Positions 42,400 to 52,585 are shown, counted from the first letter of the stretch. The stretch is DNA of 64,000 nt from Desulfobacterales bacterium (GCA_021737275.1 JAIPEE010000005.1:62001-126000), one strand, 5' to 3'. The notes: generated from the sequence alone by a model not told the origin. A program made the numbers and translations.

Positions 42400-44838
42400 T
42401 TAAACCAGCGGCACCTGTGGATGTTCTGCATTGCCGGACATTACCCCTATATGCGGCATATCATCTCTTTTAAACAGCGTGTCGCCCTCTTCCATGATAA
42501 GTGCATGGGCAAGAACCTCATCAATATGCTCTACTGGGATGATCTCAACCTGCTTCAGGATAACGGATGGTATATCTCTCAGATCCTTTTCGTTATCTTT
42601 GGGGATAATGATCTTTTTGATACCGCCCCGATGAGCAGCAAGCGCCTTCTCCTTCAGACCGCCAATTGGCAGAACCCGCCCGCGCAGGGTAATTTCACCG
42701 GTCATGGCAACATCTCGATGAACAGGTCTTTTGGTCAGGGTTGAAACCAGCGATGTACACATGGCAACACCTGCTGATGGGCCATCTTTTGGAATGGCAC
42801 CTTCCGGAACATGAATATGGATATCAAATTTCCTGTAAAACTTCTGATCAATCATCAGGGAATCAGAACGAGACCTTACATAGCTCAATGCCGCCTGAGC
42901 AGATTCTTTCATAACATCACCCAGTTTCCCGGTGACAGTGAGCGCCCCCTTACCCGGCATCAGTAGCGTTTCGATGCAAAGCAGCTCACCACCAACCTGG
43001 GTCCAGGCAAGACCGGTTACCATACCAATCTTGTCTTCATCTTCAAGCTGGCTCTGTCTGAATCTGGGGGGACCCAGATATTTCTGAACTGATGTTGTTG
43101 AAATGTCAGCCCCTTTTTTCTCTTTATCCTTCACAATCTCTTTTGCGATCTTTCGACAAACAGCTGAAATTTCACGCTCAAGGTTACGCACACCGGCCTC
43201 ACGCGTATAACGCTGGATAACCATTAACAGTGCATTTTTTGAAAAGTTTACCTTATACCCTTCAAGACCATTTTGTTTGATCTGTTTTGGTACAAGAAAA
43301 TCTGTTGCGATTCTGTATTTCTCATATTCCGTATAACCGGACAGCCGAATAATTTCCATCCTGTCCTGAAGTGGCAGGGGGATTTCAGGCAATGTGTTTG
43401 CCGTTGTGATAAACAGAATATCCGACAGATCATAGTCCACATCAAGGTAATGATCATTAAAGCTGTAATTCTGTTCCGGGTCCAGAACCTCCAGAAGGGC
43501 TGCTGATGGATCACCCCTGAAATCCATGCTCATCTTATCGACTTCATCGAGACAGAATACAGGATTGTTTACACCTGCCTTTTTGAGTGATTGGATAACT
43601 TTTCCAGGCATCGCACCGATATAGGTTCTTCTGTGCCCCCTGATTTCAGCTTCATCACGGACTCCGCCAAGAGAAAGTCGGATGAACTCTCTACCGGTTG
43701 CCCGTGCAACAGACTTTGCAAGGGAAGTCTTACCGACACCCGGAGGACCCACAAGACATAAGATCGGACCCCGAACCTTTTTGACCAGCGCTTGTACTGC
43801 AAGATATTCAACAATACGTTCCTTGGGCTTTTTAAGGCCGTAATGGTCTTCATCCAAAATATTTTCAGCCTGATCAAGATCATCATGGATATCACTGTTT
43901 TCGAACCAGGGCAGGCAAAGCATCCAGTCAATATAGTTTCTGACGACAGTTGCTTCAGCAGACATGGGCGACATCATTTTAAGCTTCTTGAGCTCCTGTA
44001 TCGCCTTTTCTGTGGCCTCCTTGGACATCTTTTTGTTTTCGATGCGCTGTTCAAGTTCCTGAATCTCGTCGACACCGCTATCTTCGGACCCCATCTCTTT
44101 TTTAATGGCCTGGATCTGCTCATTGAGATAGTAGTTCCGCTGGGTCTTCTCCATCTGCTCCTTGACGCGACCCTTTATCCGCTGGTCCATCTTGAAAATA
44201 TCCATTTCAACCTTAATCAGGCTGAGGAGCATGGAGAGACGATCTTCCACCTTTATGGTTTCCAGAAGTTTCTGTTTGTCTTCCAGTTTGAAGGAAAAAT
44301 GCGTTGCAACCGTATCGGCCAGAAGCGATGCATTCGAAATGGAAGAAACGTTTCTGGTCAGATCTTTTGAAATGCTCTTATTCAGGGTGGCATACTCTTC
44401 AAAGCTTTGAACAATAGCCCTTGTCAGGGCCTCACACTCTACGGTGGAGACAGGCGGTTCAACAACAGCATCAACTTCCACCTGAAAAAAATCACCACTC
44501 TGCAGATAGCGGCTAATGGTAGCACGCTGCTTCCCTTCGACCAGCGCCTTTACCGTACCGTCAGGAAGCCTGAGTAACTGGAGTACGGTACCGATGGTAC
44601 CCATTTCATTGATATCATCTTTCTCAGGTATATCAACCGATGCATTTTTCTGGGCGGAAAGAAAAATATTCTTGTCCTTGTTCATGGCCTCGGACAGGGC
44701 ATTAACGGATTTGGCTCGCCCTACAAAAAGTGGCGCAACCATTTCAGGAAAAACAACTATGTCTCGTAATGGTAATAGTGGGAGTATCAAATCAGATCCT
44801 TTTGCGCTGTTACTATCTTTTTGGGAAATATCATTCAT
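42400..44838 (-). CDS. lon: ATP-dependent protease Lon
   Basis: An 812-residue LonA protease: N-terminal substrate domain (about 18-210), coiled helical domain (about 220-310), AAA+ domain (Walker A GPPGVGKTSLAKS, then GGVRDEAEIRGHRRTYIGA), and a C-terminal protease domain with the Ser-Lys dyad S688 (PKDGPSAGVAM) and K731 (GGLKEKALAAHRGG). It degrades misfolded and regulatory proteins in the cytoplasm. It is last in tig-clpP-clpX-lon, 45 bp after clpX. Length is normal. Confidence 0.97.
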   Translation of the reverse strand: MNDISQKDSNSAKGSDLILPLLPLRDIVVFPEMVAPLFVGRAKSVNALSEAMNKDKNIFLSAQKNASVDIPEKDDINEMGTIGTVLQLLRLPDGTVKALVEGKQRATISRYLQSGDFFQVEVDAVVEPPVSTVECEALTRAIVQSFEEYATLNKSISKDLTRNVSSISNASLLADTVATHFSFKLEDKQKLLETIKVEDRLSMLLSLIKVEMDIFKMDQRIKGRVKEQMEKTQRNYYLNEQIQAIKKEMGSEDSGVDEIQELEQRIENKKMSKEATEKAIQELKKLKMMSPMSAEATVVRNYIDWMLCLPWFENSDIHDDLDQAENILDEDHYGLKKPKERIVEYLAVQALVKKVRGPILCLVGPPGVGKTSLAKSVARATGREFIRLSLGGVRDEAEIRGHRRTYIGAMPGKVIQSLKKAGVNNPVFCLDEVDKMSMDFRGDPSAALLEVLDPEQNYSFNDHYLDVDYDLSDILFITTANTLPEIPLPLQDRMEIIRLSGYTEYEKYRIATDFLVPKQIKQNGLEGYKVNFSKNALLMVIQRYTREAGVRNLEREISAVCRKIAKEIVKDKEKKGADISTTSVQKYLGPPRFRQSQLEDEDKIGMVTGLAWTQVGGELLCIETLLMPGKGALTVTGKLGDVMKESAQAALSYVRSRSDSLMIDQKFYRKFDIHIHVPEGAIPKDGPSAGVAMCTSLVSTLTKRPVHRDVAMTGEITLRGRVLPIGGLKEKALAAHRGGIKKIIIPKDNEKDLRDIPSVILKQVEIIPVEHIDEVLAHALIMEEGDTLFKRDDMPHIGVMSGNAEHPQVPLV

Positions 44839-44883
44839 TATAAAACTTATTGTCTTTAATACATTGAAAACCGGATACCATCG

Positions 44884-46131
44884 TCAGGATGCCTGTTTTT
44901 TCTTCTGCTCATACAAGAGAATAGGCTCTTCCTTATTGAGGATAAAATCCTCACCGATGACACACTCTTTAACATTATCTATGGAAGGGATATCATACAT
45001 GATGTCCAGCATACAGTTTTCAAGAATAGCTCGAAGCCCGCGAGCCCCTGTTTTACGCTTTATAGCCTCTTTGGCAACAGCAGAAAGAGCGCTGTCGGTA
45101 AACCGCAAATTAACACCTTCCATCTCGAACAGTTTTTTATACTGTTTCAGGAGTGCATTTTTTGGCTCCTGTAAAATCCGGATCAGTGTAGGTTCAGTCA
45201 ACTCATCAAGAGTTGCAATAACCGGCAACCGGCCAAGAAATTCCGGAATCAGGCCATATTTAATCATGTCCTGAGGTTGAACTTTTTTCAGGACTTCGCC
45301 AAGATTATCCTCTTCCTTGTTCCTGATTTTTGCACCAAAGCCTATTGTTTTGGAATTGGTTCGATTATTGATAATATTTTCAAGGCCGTTGAAAGTTCCA
45401 CCGCAGATAAAAAGAATATTGGAGGTATCCACCTTTACAAAATCCTGCTGGGGATGCTTGCGCCCCCCCTTGGGTGGAACACTGGCGGTTGTCCCTTCGA
45501 TAATTTTCAGAAGCGCCTGCTGAACGCCTTCACCGGAAACATCACGCGTGATGGAAGGGTTATCAGACTTGGAGGCAATCTTGTCAATTTCATCAATATA
45601 AACAATGCCGCGTTTGGCTTTTTCAACATCGTAATTGGCGTTCTGTAGAAGTGACAGAATAATATTTTCAACATCTTCACCGACGTAACCGGCCTCTGTA
45701 AGGCTGGTTGCATCTGCAATTGTAAAGGGTACATTCAGGAAACGGGCAAGTGTATGGGCAAGCAGCGTCTTACCCGAACCGGTGGGACCGATCAGGAGAA
45801 TGTTACTTTTCTGCAGTTCGACATCTCCGGATTTAATGGAGCTGTCGAGGCGCTTGTAGTGATTATAAACGGCGACAGACAAGATTTTTTTGGCCCTGTC
45901 CTGTTCAATCACATAATCATCGAGCATCGCCTTGGTCTCTTTAGGCGCGAGAAGATTCTGCATCTCCTGATCTTCCTTCTCGATCTCCTCTTCGATGATT
46001 TCACTGCATAAATGAATACATTCATCGCAGATATACACCGCAGGTCCTGCAATCAGCTTCTTAACCTCTTTCTGACTTTTACCGCAGAAGGAACAAAAAA
46101 GATTATCCCCTGAATCTTCTTTTTTGGCCAT
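44884..46131 (-). CDS. clpX: Clp protease ATP-binding subunit ClpX
   Basis: A 415-residue AAA+ unfoldase. The N-terminal zinc-binding domain ([11 protein letters not shown], then CDECI; about 13-42) binds substrates and adaptors. The AAA+ domain has [16 protein letters not shown], the pore loop [13 protein letters not shown] and IDEIDKIA. ClpP-binding IGF loop residues are visible in [10 protein letters not shown]. It feeds unfolded substrates to ClpP. It begins 2 bp after clpP. Confidence 0.97.
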   Translation of the reverse strand: MAKKEDSGDNLFCSFCGKSQKEVKKLIAGPAVYICDECIHLCSEIIEEEIEKEDQEMQNLLAPKETKAMLDDYVIEQDRAKKILSVAVYNHYKRLDSSIKSGDVELQKSNILLIGPTGSGKTLLAHTLARFLNVPFTIADATSLTEAGYVGEDVENIILSLLQNANYDVEKAKRGIVYIDEIDKIASKSDNPSITRDVSGEGVQQALLKIIEGTTASVPPKGGRKHPQQDFVKVDTSNILFICGGTFNGLENIINNRTNSKTIGFGAKIRNKEEDNLGEVLKKVQPQDMIKYGLIPEFLGRLPVIATLDELTEPTLIRILQEPKNALLKQYKKLFEMEGVNLRFTDSALSAVAKEAIKRKTGARGLRAILENCMLDIMYDIPSIDNVKECVIGEDFILNKEEPILLYEQKKKQAS

Positions 46132-46133
46132 TA

Positions 46134-46748
46134 TTATGCCTCCGTCTTGTTTAATTGATCCAGATCATCCCGCTTACTGATGACATGATCTATTATACCA
46201 TATTCCTTTGCTTCTGTCCCGGACATAAAAAAATCTCTGTCTGTGTCCGTTTGAACCTGTTTCATTTTTTTACCGGTATGATAAACAAGAATTTCATTGA
46301 GCGTATCCTTCATACGAAGAATTTCCTGGGCCTGAATGGCAATATCCGATGCCTGGCCCTGAAACCCGCCCATGGGCTGATGAATCATAATCCTTGAGTT
46401 GGGCAGGGTATATCTTTTCGTATTTGCACCGGCAGCCAGCAGTACCGCGCCCATGCTCGCTGCCTGACCGATACAGACAGTTGTAATGTCAGGCTTGATA
46501 TATTGCATTGTGTCATAAATTGCCAATCCGGCTGTAACAGATCCACCAGGAGAGTTGATATAAAAATTGATATCCTTTTCAGCATCTTCCGACTCCAGAA
46601 AAAGGAGTTGAGCGATAAGAAGATTTGCAACCTCATCATTAATTGCGGTACCCAGAAAAATAATCCTGTCTTTCAGAAGCCGGGAATAAATATCATAGGC
46701 CCGCTCCCCTCTGCTGCTCTGCTCAACGACCATTGGAATTAACGGCAC
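46134..46748 (-). CDS. clpP: Clp protease proteolytic subunit ClpP, GTG start
   Basis: A 204-residue serine protease with the triad S98 ([15 protein letters not shown]), H123 (MIHQPMGG) and D172 ([10 protein letters not shown]). Fourteen subunits form the barrel capped by ClpX. The start is a GTG at 46748 with GGAGG 6 nt upstream; the next in-frame ATG would trim the conserved VPMVVE start. It follows tig by about 110 bp, where a terminator-like hairpin lies. Confidence 0.96.
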   Translation of the reverse strand: MPLIPMVVEQSSRGERAYDIYSRLLKDRIIFLGTAINDEVANLLIAQLLFLESEDAEKDINFYINSPGGSVTAGLAIYDTMQYIKPDITTVCIGQAASMGAVLLAAGANTKRYTLPNSRIMIHQPMGGFQGQASDIAIQAQEILRMKDTLNEILVYHTGKKMKQVQTDTDRDFFMSGTEAKEYGIIDHVISKRDDLDQLNKTEA

Positions 46749-46784
46749 AAATAGCCTCCTTTTTTATACTATTAATACTTATTT

Positions 46785-46806
46785 CGGAAAAAACCGGCAC
46801 CGGTTT
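46785..46806 (-). terminator. Terminator-like hairpin between tig and clpP
   Basis: On the minus strand AAACCGG and CCGGTTT form a short stem-loop followed by a T run (TTTTTTCC). It may partly end tig transcription before clpP. Confidence 0.55.
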
Positions 46807-46856
46807 GAGAAAAAAATACTCTGATTGATTATCAGCCGGAATCAGCCTTCTCCGGT

Positions 46857-48179
46857 TTATTCGTTTTTGTCTTCTTCCGATTTTTCTTCGGCCTTTACCT
46901 CTTCAATATCGGCACTTTCAAGAATCATTTTAAGCGCCTGTCTTTCAAGAAGAGACTGTTTAAGGTGCTCAAGTTTATTTTTATCCTGTTTATAATGCTT
47001 TTTGATCTCTTCAAGAGGGTAATTCATTTTATCGGCCAGGTCTTTCATACCGATCTCAAGCTCTTCATCTGAAACTTCAAGTTTTTCCTGCTCAATCAGC
47101 TTGGAAAGCAGCACCTGACGTTTGACCTGATTTTCTGCTGTTTCACGGTATTTTTCTCCGATACTTTCGCGTGTAAGGCCCAGATCTTCCATGGACATAT
47201 TTCTGTATGCAAAAGATCGTTCAGCTTCAGCCATAATATTATCAAGCTCATACTCGATCATTGCATCCGGAACTTCAAAATCTTTTTCAAGCAGCAGTTT
47301 GAAAATCTGTTCATGAACTTCCTGCTCAGTCCTTTTTTCATAACCCTCTTCAAGATTTTTGGTGATCTCTTTTTTAAGATCTTCAATATTTTCAAACTTA
47401 CCAAAATTCTTGGCAAATTCATCATTGATCTCGGGGAGCACTTCCTCGCGGATTTCATTCAGTTTAACCTTGAAGTTAATTTCAGTATCGGCGAGACTTT
47501 TATTGAAATAATCTTCAGGAAATTTAACGATAATTTCTTTTTCTTCTTCCTTTTTCATACCGATGATGCCGTCATCAAGCTCTTTTGAAACACGGCCTTC
47601 ACCAATTTTCATGGAAAAGTTTTCAGTTTTGGATGTCTCTTCAAACGCTTCTCCGTCTTTATAACCTTCATAATCAACCAGAACATAATCGCCATCTTCA
47701 ACAGCACGATCTTCTTTAACGGGTTCCTGTTTGGCCAGATTTTTCTGGAGCATCTTAAGCTGAGCGTCCTCTTCTTTAGATGTAACCTTATAAACGGTCT
47801 TTTTCAACTTAAGACCTTTAAAATCGACATCTTCAAGCTCCGGTGCGACCTCTATTGTTGCAGAAAATTTATAAGGCGCATTAGCCTCCAGCTCAGGAGG
47901 TTCAATACCCGGCCGGCCAATAAGCTTCAGCTCTTTTTCCTGAATTGCTGCAAAAAAAGATTCCTGAATTACCTTTGATATTACATCACCTTCAACATCA
48001 TTTTTGTAAATACGCTCAAGGACGGAACGGGGTGCTTTGCCGGGCCTGAAACCCTTAACTGTTGCGGTCTTTTTAAGCTTTTTGTAAGCCTTGTCAATTT
48101 CGAGCGTAATATTCTCTTCCGGCACTTCGATGTGCAGGAGCTTCTTAACGGCACTAAGATCTTCAATAGTAACTTGCAT
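46857..48179 (-). CDS. tig: Trigger factor (ribosome-associated chaperone)
   Basis: A 440-residue protein: ribosome-binding N-domain (about 1-115, with GFRPGKAPRSVLERIY carrying the FRxGxxP signature), FKBP-type prolyl isomerase domain (about 150-240; DRAVEDGDYVLVDYEG) and C-terminal chaperone arms (about 250-430). The tail (about 420-440) is acidic. It binds nascent chains at the exit tunnel. AGAGGATT precedes the ATG. It lies downstream of tRNA-Leu. Confidence 0.95.
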   Translation of the reverse strand: MQVTIEDLSAVKKLLHIEVPEENITLEIDKAYKKLKKTATVKGFRPGKAPRSVLERIYKNDVEGDVISKVIQESFFAAIQEKELKLIGRPGIEPPELEANAPYKFSATIEVAPELEDVDFKGLKLKKTVYKVTSKEEDAQLKMLQKNLAKQEPVKEDRAVEDGDYVLVDYEGYKDGEAFEETSKTENFSMKIGEGRVSKELDDGIIGMKKEEEKEIIVKFPEDYFNKSLADTEINFKVKLNEIREEVLPEINDEFAKNFGKFENIEDLKKEITKNLEEGYEKRTEQEVHEQIFKLLLEKDFEVPDAMIEYELDNIMAEAERSFAYRNMSMEDLGLTRESIGEKYRETAENQVKRQVLLSKLIEQEKLEVSDEELEIGMKDLADKMNYPLEEIKKHYKQDKNKLEHLKQSLLERQALKMILESADIEEVKAEEKSEEDKNE

Positions 48180-48238
48180 AATAATCCTCTCTATACATAA
48201 AATTCTTCCGTGGATTTAATATTTTGAAGTCCCCTGAA

Positions 48239-48324
48239 TGGTGCGAGAGGAGAGACTCGAACTCTCACACTTTAGCAGTGCTGGATCCTAAGTCCAGTGC
48301 GTCTACCAATTCCGCCACTCTCGC
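48239..48324 (-). tRNA. tRNA-Leu (TAG)
   Basis: A class II tRNA on the minus strand from GCGAGAG to CTCTCGC with discriminator A and encoded CCA. The anticodon loop is TTAGGAT (TAG), with a variable arm ACTGCTAAAGTG and T-arm GAGTTCGAGTC. It lies 60 bp upstream of tig in the same direction. Confidence 0.95.
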
Positions 48325-48453
48325 AGGTGCCAATAAACAATGCCCATGGGGTAAATGGCCGAATTACCATCTCCTGTGGGCACTGAGAGCTATTTTCGAC
48401 TTCGGTACAACTGTCGTACAATATTTTTAATCCCGGCAATAATTTAAATTGCC

Positions 48454-48481
48454 TTGACAATAATGCCAGATAATTTAAATT
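48454..48481 (+). promoter_or_regulatory. Possible sigma-70 promoter for the amidase gene
   Basis: TTGACA (48454-48459), a 16-nt spacer and TAAATT (48476-48481) lie about 70 bp upstream of the amidase start, in the divergent gap with tRNA-Leu. Confidence 0.45.
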
Positions 48482-48552
48482 TCAGCTTAAATATGAATAA
48501 AAATAATATCAAACCCGCTAAGTGTCAAGCAAAATTGGGAGAAACATGAATT

Positions 48553-49305
48553 ATGTCAGCATTTTGTAAACACTGCCAATTAAACACTAAAACTTTACTC
48601 GGGTTCCTCCTGCCGGTATTTTTTTTTTCAATGGTATGGCCTGTTAACGCCGCCAATCTGTTTAACGAACAAATATCGGTAATTGTAATTGATCCGGGCC
48701 ACGGTGGAAATGATACCGGTGTTAAAGGTACAGATAATTCCAGGGAAAAAAATATCACCCTGGCAATGGCTCATCTGTTAAAAGATAGACTTTCCGGTAA
48801 TTTCAAAACGATCCTGACACGGAAAGATGATTATGCCCTTGATATTTATGATCGGGCTGCTGTAGCAAATACCAACAAAGCATCAATTTTTATCAGCCTT
48901 CACGTTGGCGGAAGTTTCCAGCACAAGAACAGCGGTATATCGATCTATTATTTTCAGAACCCCTCTTCTGACGAAATTTCTTTAGATCATAAACGCTCAG
49001 GCCTGTTATTAGAAGACCGAACAGTCCGCGCCTGGAAGAGTGTTCAGCTTTCTCACATTATAGAAAGTAAAAAACTGGCACAAACAATATATACATCATT
49101 ATCTGAACAACAGCATCTTGGTGTTAAAAAAAGCCAGGACGTTAACCTTTCCGTACTGGCCGGCGCTGATATGCCGGCTGTTATTATCGAAATCGGATAT
49201 CTGACAAATCCCTCAGATGAAAGCAAGCTAAATGATTTCAGCATATTAAAAGACCTATCGCATAAGCTCAGCATAGGAATAGAAAAATATTTGACAAAAA
49301 ATTAA
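48553..49305 (+). CDS. N-acetylmuramoyl-L-alanine amidase (AmiC-type, Amidase_3)
   Basis: A 250-residue exported enzyme: signal peptide (about 12-34, ending near VNAAN) and a single Amidase_3 domain (about 40-248). Zinc ligands are seen in IDPGHGGNDTG (His), in SREKNITLAMA (Glu) and in FISLHVGG (His); the catalytic Glu is in VIIEIGYLTNPSDE. It cleaves the peptide stem from muramic acid in peptidoglycan. It lacks the N-terminal AMIN domain of AmiC, so targeting must differ. It sits between divergent tRNA-Leu and co-directional tRNA-Pro. Confidence 0.93.
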   Translation: MSAFCKHCQLNTKTLLGFLLPVFFFSMVWPVNAANLFNEQISVIVIDPGHGGNDTGVKGTDNSREKNITLAMAHLLKDRLSGNFKTILTRKDDYALDIYDRAAVANTNKASIFISLHVGGSFQHKNSGISIYYFQNPSSDEISLDHKRSGLLLEDRTVRAWKSVQLSHIIESKKLAQTIYTSLSEQQHLGVKKSQDVNLSVLAGADMPAVIIEIGYLTNPSDESKLNDFSILKDLSHKLSIGIEKYLTKN

Positions 49306-49363
49306 ATATTTTCATTAATCATCTTGAATCATTATAAATTTCATGTTAGATCATCCACCCAGT

Positions 49364-49440
49364 CGGGGCGTAGCGCAGCCTGGTAGCGCGCCTGCTTTGG
49401 GAGCAGGATGTCGGGAGTTCAAATCTCTCCGCCCCGACCA
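49364..49440 (+). tRNA. tRNA-Pro (TGG)
   Basis: The cloverleaf runs from CGGGGCG to CGCCCCG with encoded ACCA. The anticodon loop is TTTGGGA (TGG), with D-arm GCGCAGCCTGGTAGCGC and T-arm GAGTTCAAATC. Confidence 0.95.
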
Positions 49441-49454
49441 GCTTTATAGATAAT

Positions 49455-49490
49455 AAGCAGATTATCCTTACGATAATCTGCTTTTCTTAT
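49455..49490 (+). terminator. Rho-independent terminator of tRNA-Pro
   Basis: A perfect 12-bp stem (AAGCAGATTATC and its complement at 49472-49483) with loop CTTAC is followed by TTCTTATG and then a long T tract from 49493. Confidence 0.85.
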
Positions 49491-49551
49491 GATTTTTTTT
49501 TAACAGGGAAGAATCAATGATCGCTGCCTTACTGTTATAAATCTGCCCTTC

Positions 49552-50295
49552 TTAACACATCATTCTTGCGAGGAAAGCCGGTTTATCATCTGCTGTTTTT
49601 TTGGCAACAAGGTTTAATATCATGGTTTTTGAAACAGAATTTTCAATATAAATATTGAGCTCATCTCCTTCAAAAACTTCAGCTATATATGCAATCTGGA
49701 ATGTCTTGACTTTCCGGTCTATCTTTTTTTCTGCATGCAATGCATCAAATATCCATTTAACATACTCCGTATTATTTACATGCCCGTTAACATCAAGAGC
49801 GCTATAAGGAACTGTTATTTTTTGGATCCATTTTAGATCACTCGCCGGTTTGAGCCGTTTTATCCCCTCATCAAGAGCCCGATCCCCATTTTTCAGCAGG
49901 CCCAAATCCAGTTCAAGCAGATTCAGAGGGCGTCCGGTATCTTTTCCGATAACCATCCACTCAGAAGCTGCTCTGAGGAATTCGATACCCTGAGCATCAT
50001 AACCTAAAAAATTTCTGGTGGCCTTCAATCGATTAAATCCGCTGGGCCATGTCCGGATAGTAAATTGTGTATTCCAGTCAGGCAAATCCGTTATCTGAAT
50101 TTTAATATTTGTTAATACCCAGTAGCATGCTTTATTACTCAGATCATCAAAACCAAATCCAAGAGACTGGGCATGTTTTGCAGCAGCATCCTGAAGGTAC
50201 TGCATCATGGCATAAATATGAATTTTCCCATCCGGCATACACTCATGCGCTCTTACAGTGCCGATTTCTTTCCAAATTTTATTTTCATCATTCAT
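49552..50295 (-). CDS. Acyl-ACP thioesterase (FatA/FatB-like)
   Basis: A 247-residue double hot-dog protein from the ATG at 50295, overlapping the upstream gene's stop (ATGAATGA); a GTG three codons earlier is possible. The first hot-dog (about 5-135) has the segment YLQDAAAKHAQSLGFGFDD. The second (about 155-245) holds DVNGHVNNTEYVKWIFD, containing the Asp/Asn-His-Asn catalytic region. It hydrolyses acyl-ACP to free fatty acid. It is co-transcribed with the YkgJ-type gene. Confidence 0.88.
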   Translation of the reverse strand: MNDENKIWKEIGTVRAHECMPDGKIHIYAMMQYLQDAAAKHAQSLGFGFDDLSNKACYWVLTNIKIQITDLPDWNTQFTIRTWPSGFNRLKATRNFLGYDAQGIEFLRAASEWMVIGKDTGRPLNLLELDLGLLKNGDRALDEGIKRLKPASDLKWIQKITVPYSALDVNGHVNNTEYVKWIFDALHAEKKIDRKVKTFQIAYIAEVFEGDELNIYIENSVSKTMILNLVAKKTADDKPAFLARMMC

Positions 50296-50719
50296 TTGTT
50301 TCACTCAATTCCGTTTCCAGCAAATCTAAAAGATCTTCTTTTATAAAGAGCCTTCCCTGACCGATTCCGGGACATTCACGAGTTGTTTTGATCCATCTGT
50401 CTTTTGATCGCATATTGTTAAACCAGAAGGGATAGGTTTTACATTGGGTGGGGCGAACAGGATAAATCGTACACCCATTCTCATAAAAAAGGCACCGGCC
50501 ATCAGGATGTTCCCTGATACTAAAACTGCCCCGAAAGGGGTACAGATATCTTTCGATAAACGCCCAAACTTCAATTTTAAGAAAAGCGGATATGGCTGAA
50601 ACTTCTTCTGCGGATACAAGAACGCTGCCCGGCTCTCCTGTACAGCATGTACCACATTGTCGGCATTCAAATCGTATACCCGTATCGAAAAAATAAGGTC
50701 TGTTCTGAAATTGTTCCAT
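50288..50719 (-). CDS. YkgJ-type cysteine cluster protein
   Basis: A 143-residue protein from the ATG at 50719; a TTG nine codons earlier is less likely. Cysteines are arranged as FECRQCGTCC near the N-terminus, then GRCLFYENGCTIYPVRPTQC and KTYPFW, the YkgJ/CxxCxxCC pattern. It probably binds zinc or an iron-sulfur cluster. The family's biochemical role is not settled. It precedes and overlaps the thioesterase by 8 bp. Confidence 0.88.
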   Translation of the reverse strand: MEQFQNRPYFFDTGIRFECRQCGTCCTGEPGSVLVSAEEVSAISAFLKIEVWAFIERYLYPFRGSFSIREHPDGRCLFYENGCTIYPVRPTQCKTYPFWFNNMRSKDRWIKTTRECPGIGQGRLFIKEDLLDLLETELSETNE

Positions 50720-50824
50720 AATTTCCCGCTTTATTAATTGTCTCAAAACAATCTATTAGCCCTTTTAGTTCTTGTCAAATACTGCTATATTTTAAAGAAT
50801 ATAAAAATAATAAATGGAGATAAC

Positions 50825-51439
50825 ATGCCAAAAAAAATAAACCGAAAACCGGATAAAGAAGGTTCAGATAAAACCATAAAGCTTGAAATGCTACTCCTTG
50901 TATCCTGCATTACTCTTTTCATTGGGTTTCTGGGCGGCGTTGTATTCAGCGCCTATAAAACGACAAAAAGTCCCGCCATAAAGCAGGTATCGCAAATGAG
51001 CGGCGGATTTTCAGAACAGGAAAATGCCGTTTCCATGCTTGAAGCCGTAACGGAAAAAAGTCCTGAAAATGCTGACAGCTGGATAAACCTGGGAAATGCC
51101 TGTTTTGATTCCGGCCTTTACACCAAAGCCATTGATGCCTACAATAAAGCACTGGCACTTTCCCCCGGGAATGCGGATGTTTTGACGGACCTTGGCGTTA
51201 TGTACAGAAGAAGCGGCCAACCGGAAAAGGCCGTAGAATCTTTTGGAAAAGCTATTGAGATAAACCCGAAACATGAGATTGCCCGTTTTAACCAGGGTAT
51301 TGTCTATATTCATGATTTAAAGGATCAGAATGCCGCAATAAAAGCATGGGAAGGCTTGCTCAAGATAAACCCTTTGGCTATGGCACCCAATGGTCAATCT
51401 GTTGATGAACTGATCAAACACTACAAAGAACACGAATAG
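50825..51439 (+). CDS. Membrane-anchored TPR protein
   Basis: A 204-residue protein from the ATG at 50825 (GGAGAT upstream). A basic N-terminus (1-20), one membrane helix (about 22-45) and three TPR units (about 80-185; ADSWINLGNACFDSGLYTKA, ADVLTDLGVMYRRSGQPEKA, EIARFNQGIVYIHDLKDQNA). The domain probably faces the periplasm and binds partner proteins. It resembles CcmH/NrfG-like or NlpI-like TPR proteins, but no specific match is claimed. It is divergent from the YkgJ-type gene. Confidence 0.85.
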   Translation: MPKKINRKPDKEGSDKTIKLEMLLLVSCITLFIGFLGGVVFSAYKTTKSPAIKQVSQMSGGFSEQENAVSMLEAVTEKSPENADSWINLGNACFDSGLYTKAIDAYNKALALSPGNADVLTDLGVMYRRSGQPEKAVESFGKAIEINPKHEIARFNQGIVYIHDLKDQNAAIKAWEGLLKINPLAMAPNGQSVDELIKHYKEHE

Positions 51440-51609
51440 CAAAACAGTCATAAGGTCATCTTTAAAAATTGCCCTTTGATAGCAATTACCGCCTTATATG
51501 AAAATTTGAATCCTCGAAATAGATTATCTATTCCGCCGGTTAAAATTTTTACATGCCTTGTAAGCATACCAGATATCTAAGACAGTTGCCGGCCACCGGG
51601 GTTAATTGT

Positions 51610-52581
51610 TTAAAGATGATCTGAAGATTTTAAACCGGCAATTACTGTTGCCATATCCGTCGGTAAAGCGGCTTCGAAGATCATTTTTTCACCACTTTTC
51701 GGATGAATAAACTGAATTCTGAAAGCATGAAGCATTTGCCGCTTGGCTGATTTCAATAAATCAACAATCGGTTTTGACCCGGTTAAACCTCTTCCGGCTT
51801 TCCTGCCGGCATAAACCGGATCACCCACAACAGGGTGGTGAATGGCGGCACAATGGACACGAATTTGATGCGTCCGACCTGTCTTGATATTGAGATTTAA
51901 TAGTGTAGCACCATCAAATCGTTCTTTCACAGTCCATAATGTTTCTGCACTGCGGCCCCGTTTGCTGTTGGTTGACATTTTTTTCCTGTCCGTCGGGTGA
52001 CGGCCGACAGAAAAATCAATTCGCCCTGACTTTGCTTTAACCCGGCCGTAAACCAATGCAAGATACTCTTTTTTAGTTTCCCGTGATTTAAACTGAACTG
52101 ACAGATGGTTATGCGCCATATCATTTTTGGCAACCACCATCACACCGGACGTATCCTTATCCAGCCGGTGAACAATACCTGGCCTGATTTTACCACCGAT
52201 TCCTTCAATATCCGGACAGTGATAGAGCAAACCATTAACCAGTGTACCACTGTAATGACCGGGTGCAGGGTGAACAACCAGCCCTGATTGTTTATTCACA
52301 ACGATAACATCTGAATCCTCATAAAGGATATTAACATCAATGGGTTCGGGTTTGTAATCAACGGTTTCAGGAGGTGGGATTTTACCGGTTATTATTTCAC
52401 CGGATTTTACACGGTAAGCCGGCTTTTTCTTGTCGCCATTTAACAGAAAATGCCCTTCGCGTATCCGGGCAGCCGCAAAAGATCTGGAGCACTCAGGTAC
52501 ATGTGCTGATATTACTGCATCGAAACGTTTTCCGTCATCAGATTGTTCAATTAGAAATGTCAACGCACTGTTATCGTGCAT
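51610..52581 (-). CDS. rluD: 23S rRNA pseudouridine synthase RluD
   Basis: A 323-residue enzyme: N-terminal S4 RNA-binding domain (about 14-75) and a PseudoU synthase domain (about 85-310). The catalytic Asp is D141 in GIVHRLDKDTSG. Other signatures are VVNKQSGLVVHPAPGH and TGRTHQIRVHCAAIHHPVVG. RluD modifies helix 69 of 23S rRNA; the closely related RluC or RluA type cannot be fully excluded. It begins 4 bp after the carD stop. Confidence 0.9.
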   Translation of the reverse strand: MHDNSALTFLIEQSDDGKRFDAVISAHVPECSRSFAAARIREGHFLLNGDKKKPAYRVKSGEIITGKIPPPETVDYKPEPIDVNILYEDSDVIVVNKQSGLVVHPAPGHYSGTLVNGLLYHCPDIEGIGGKIRPGIVHRLDKDTSGVMVVAKNDMAHNHLSVQFKSRETKKEYLALVYGRVKAKSGRIDFSVGRHPTDRKKMSTNSKRGRSAETLWTVKERFDGATLLNLNIKTGRTHQIRVHCAAIHHPVVGDPVYAGRKAGRGLTGSKPIVDLLKSAKRQMLHAFRIQFIHPKSGEKMIFEAALPTDMATVIAGLKSSDHL

Positions 52582-52585
52582 AGTA

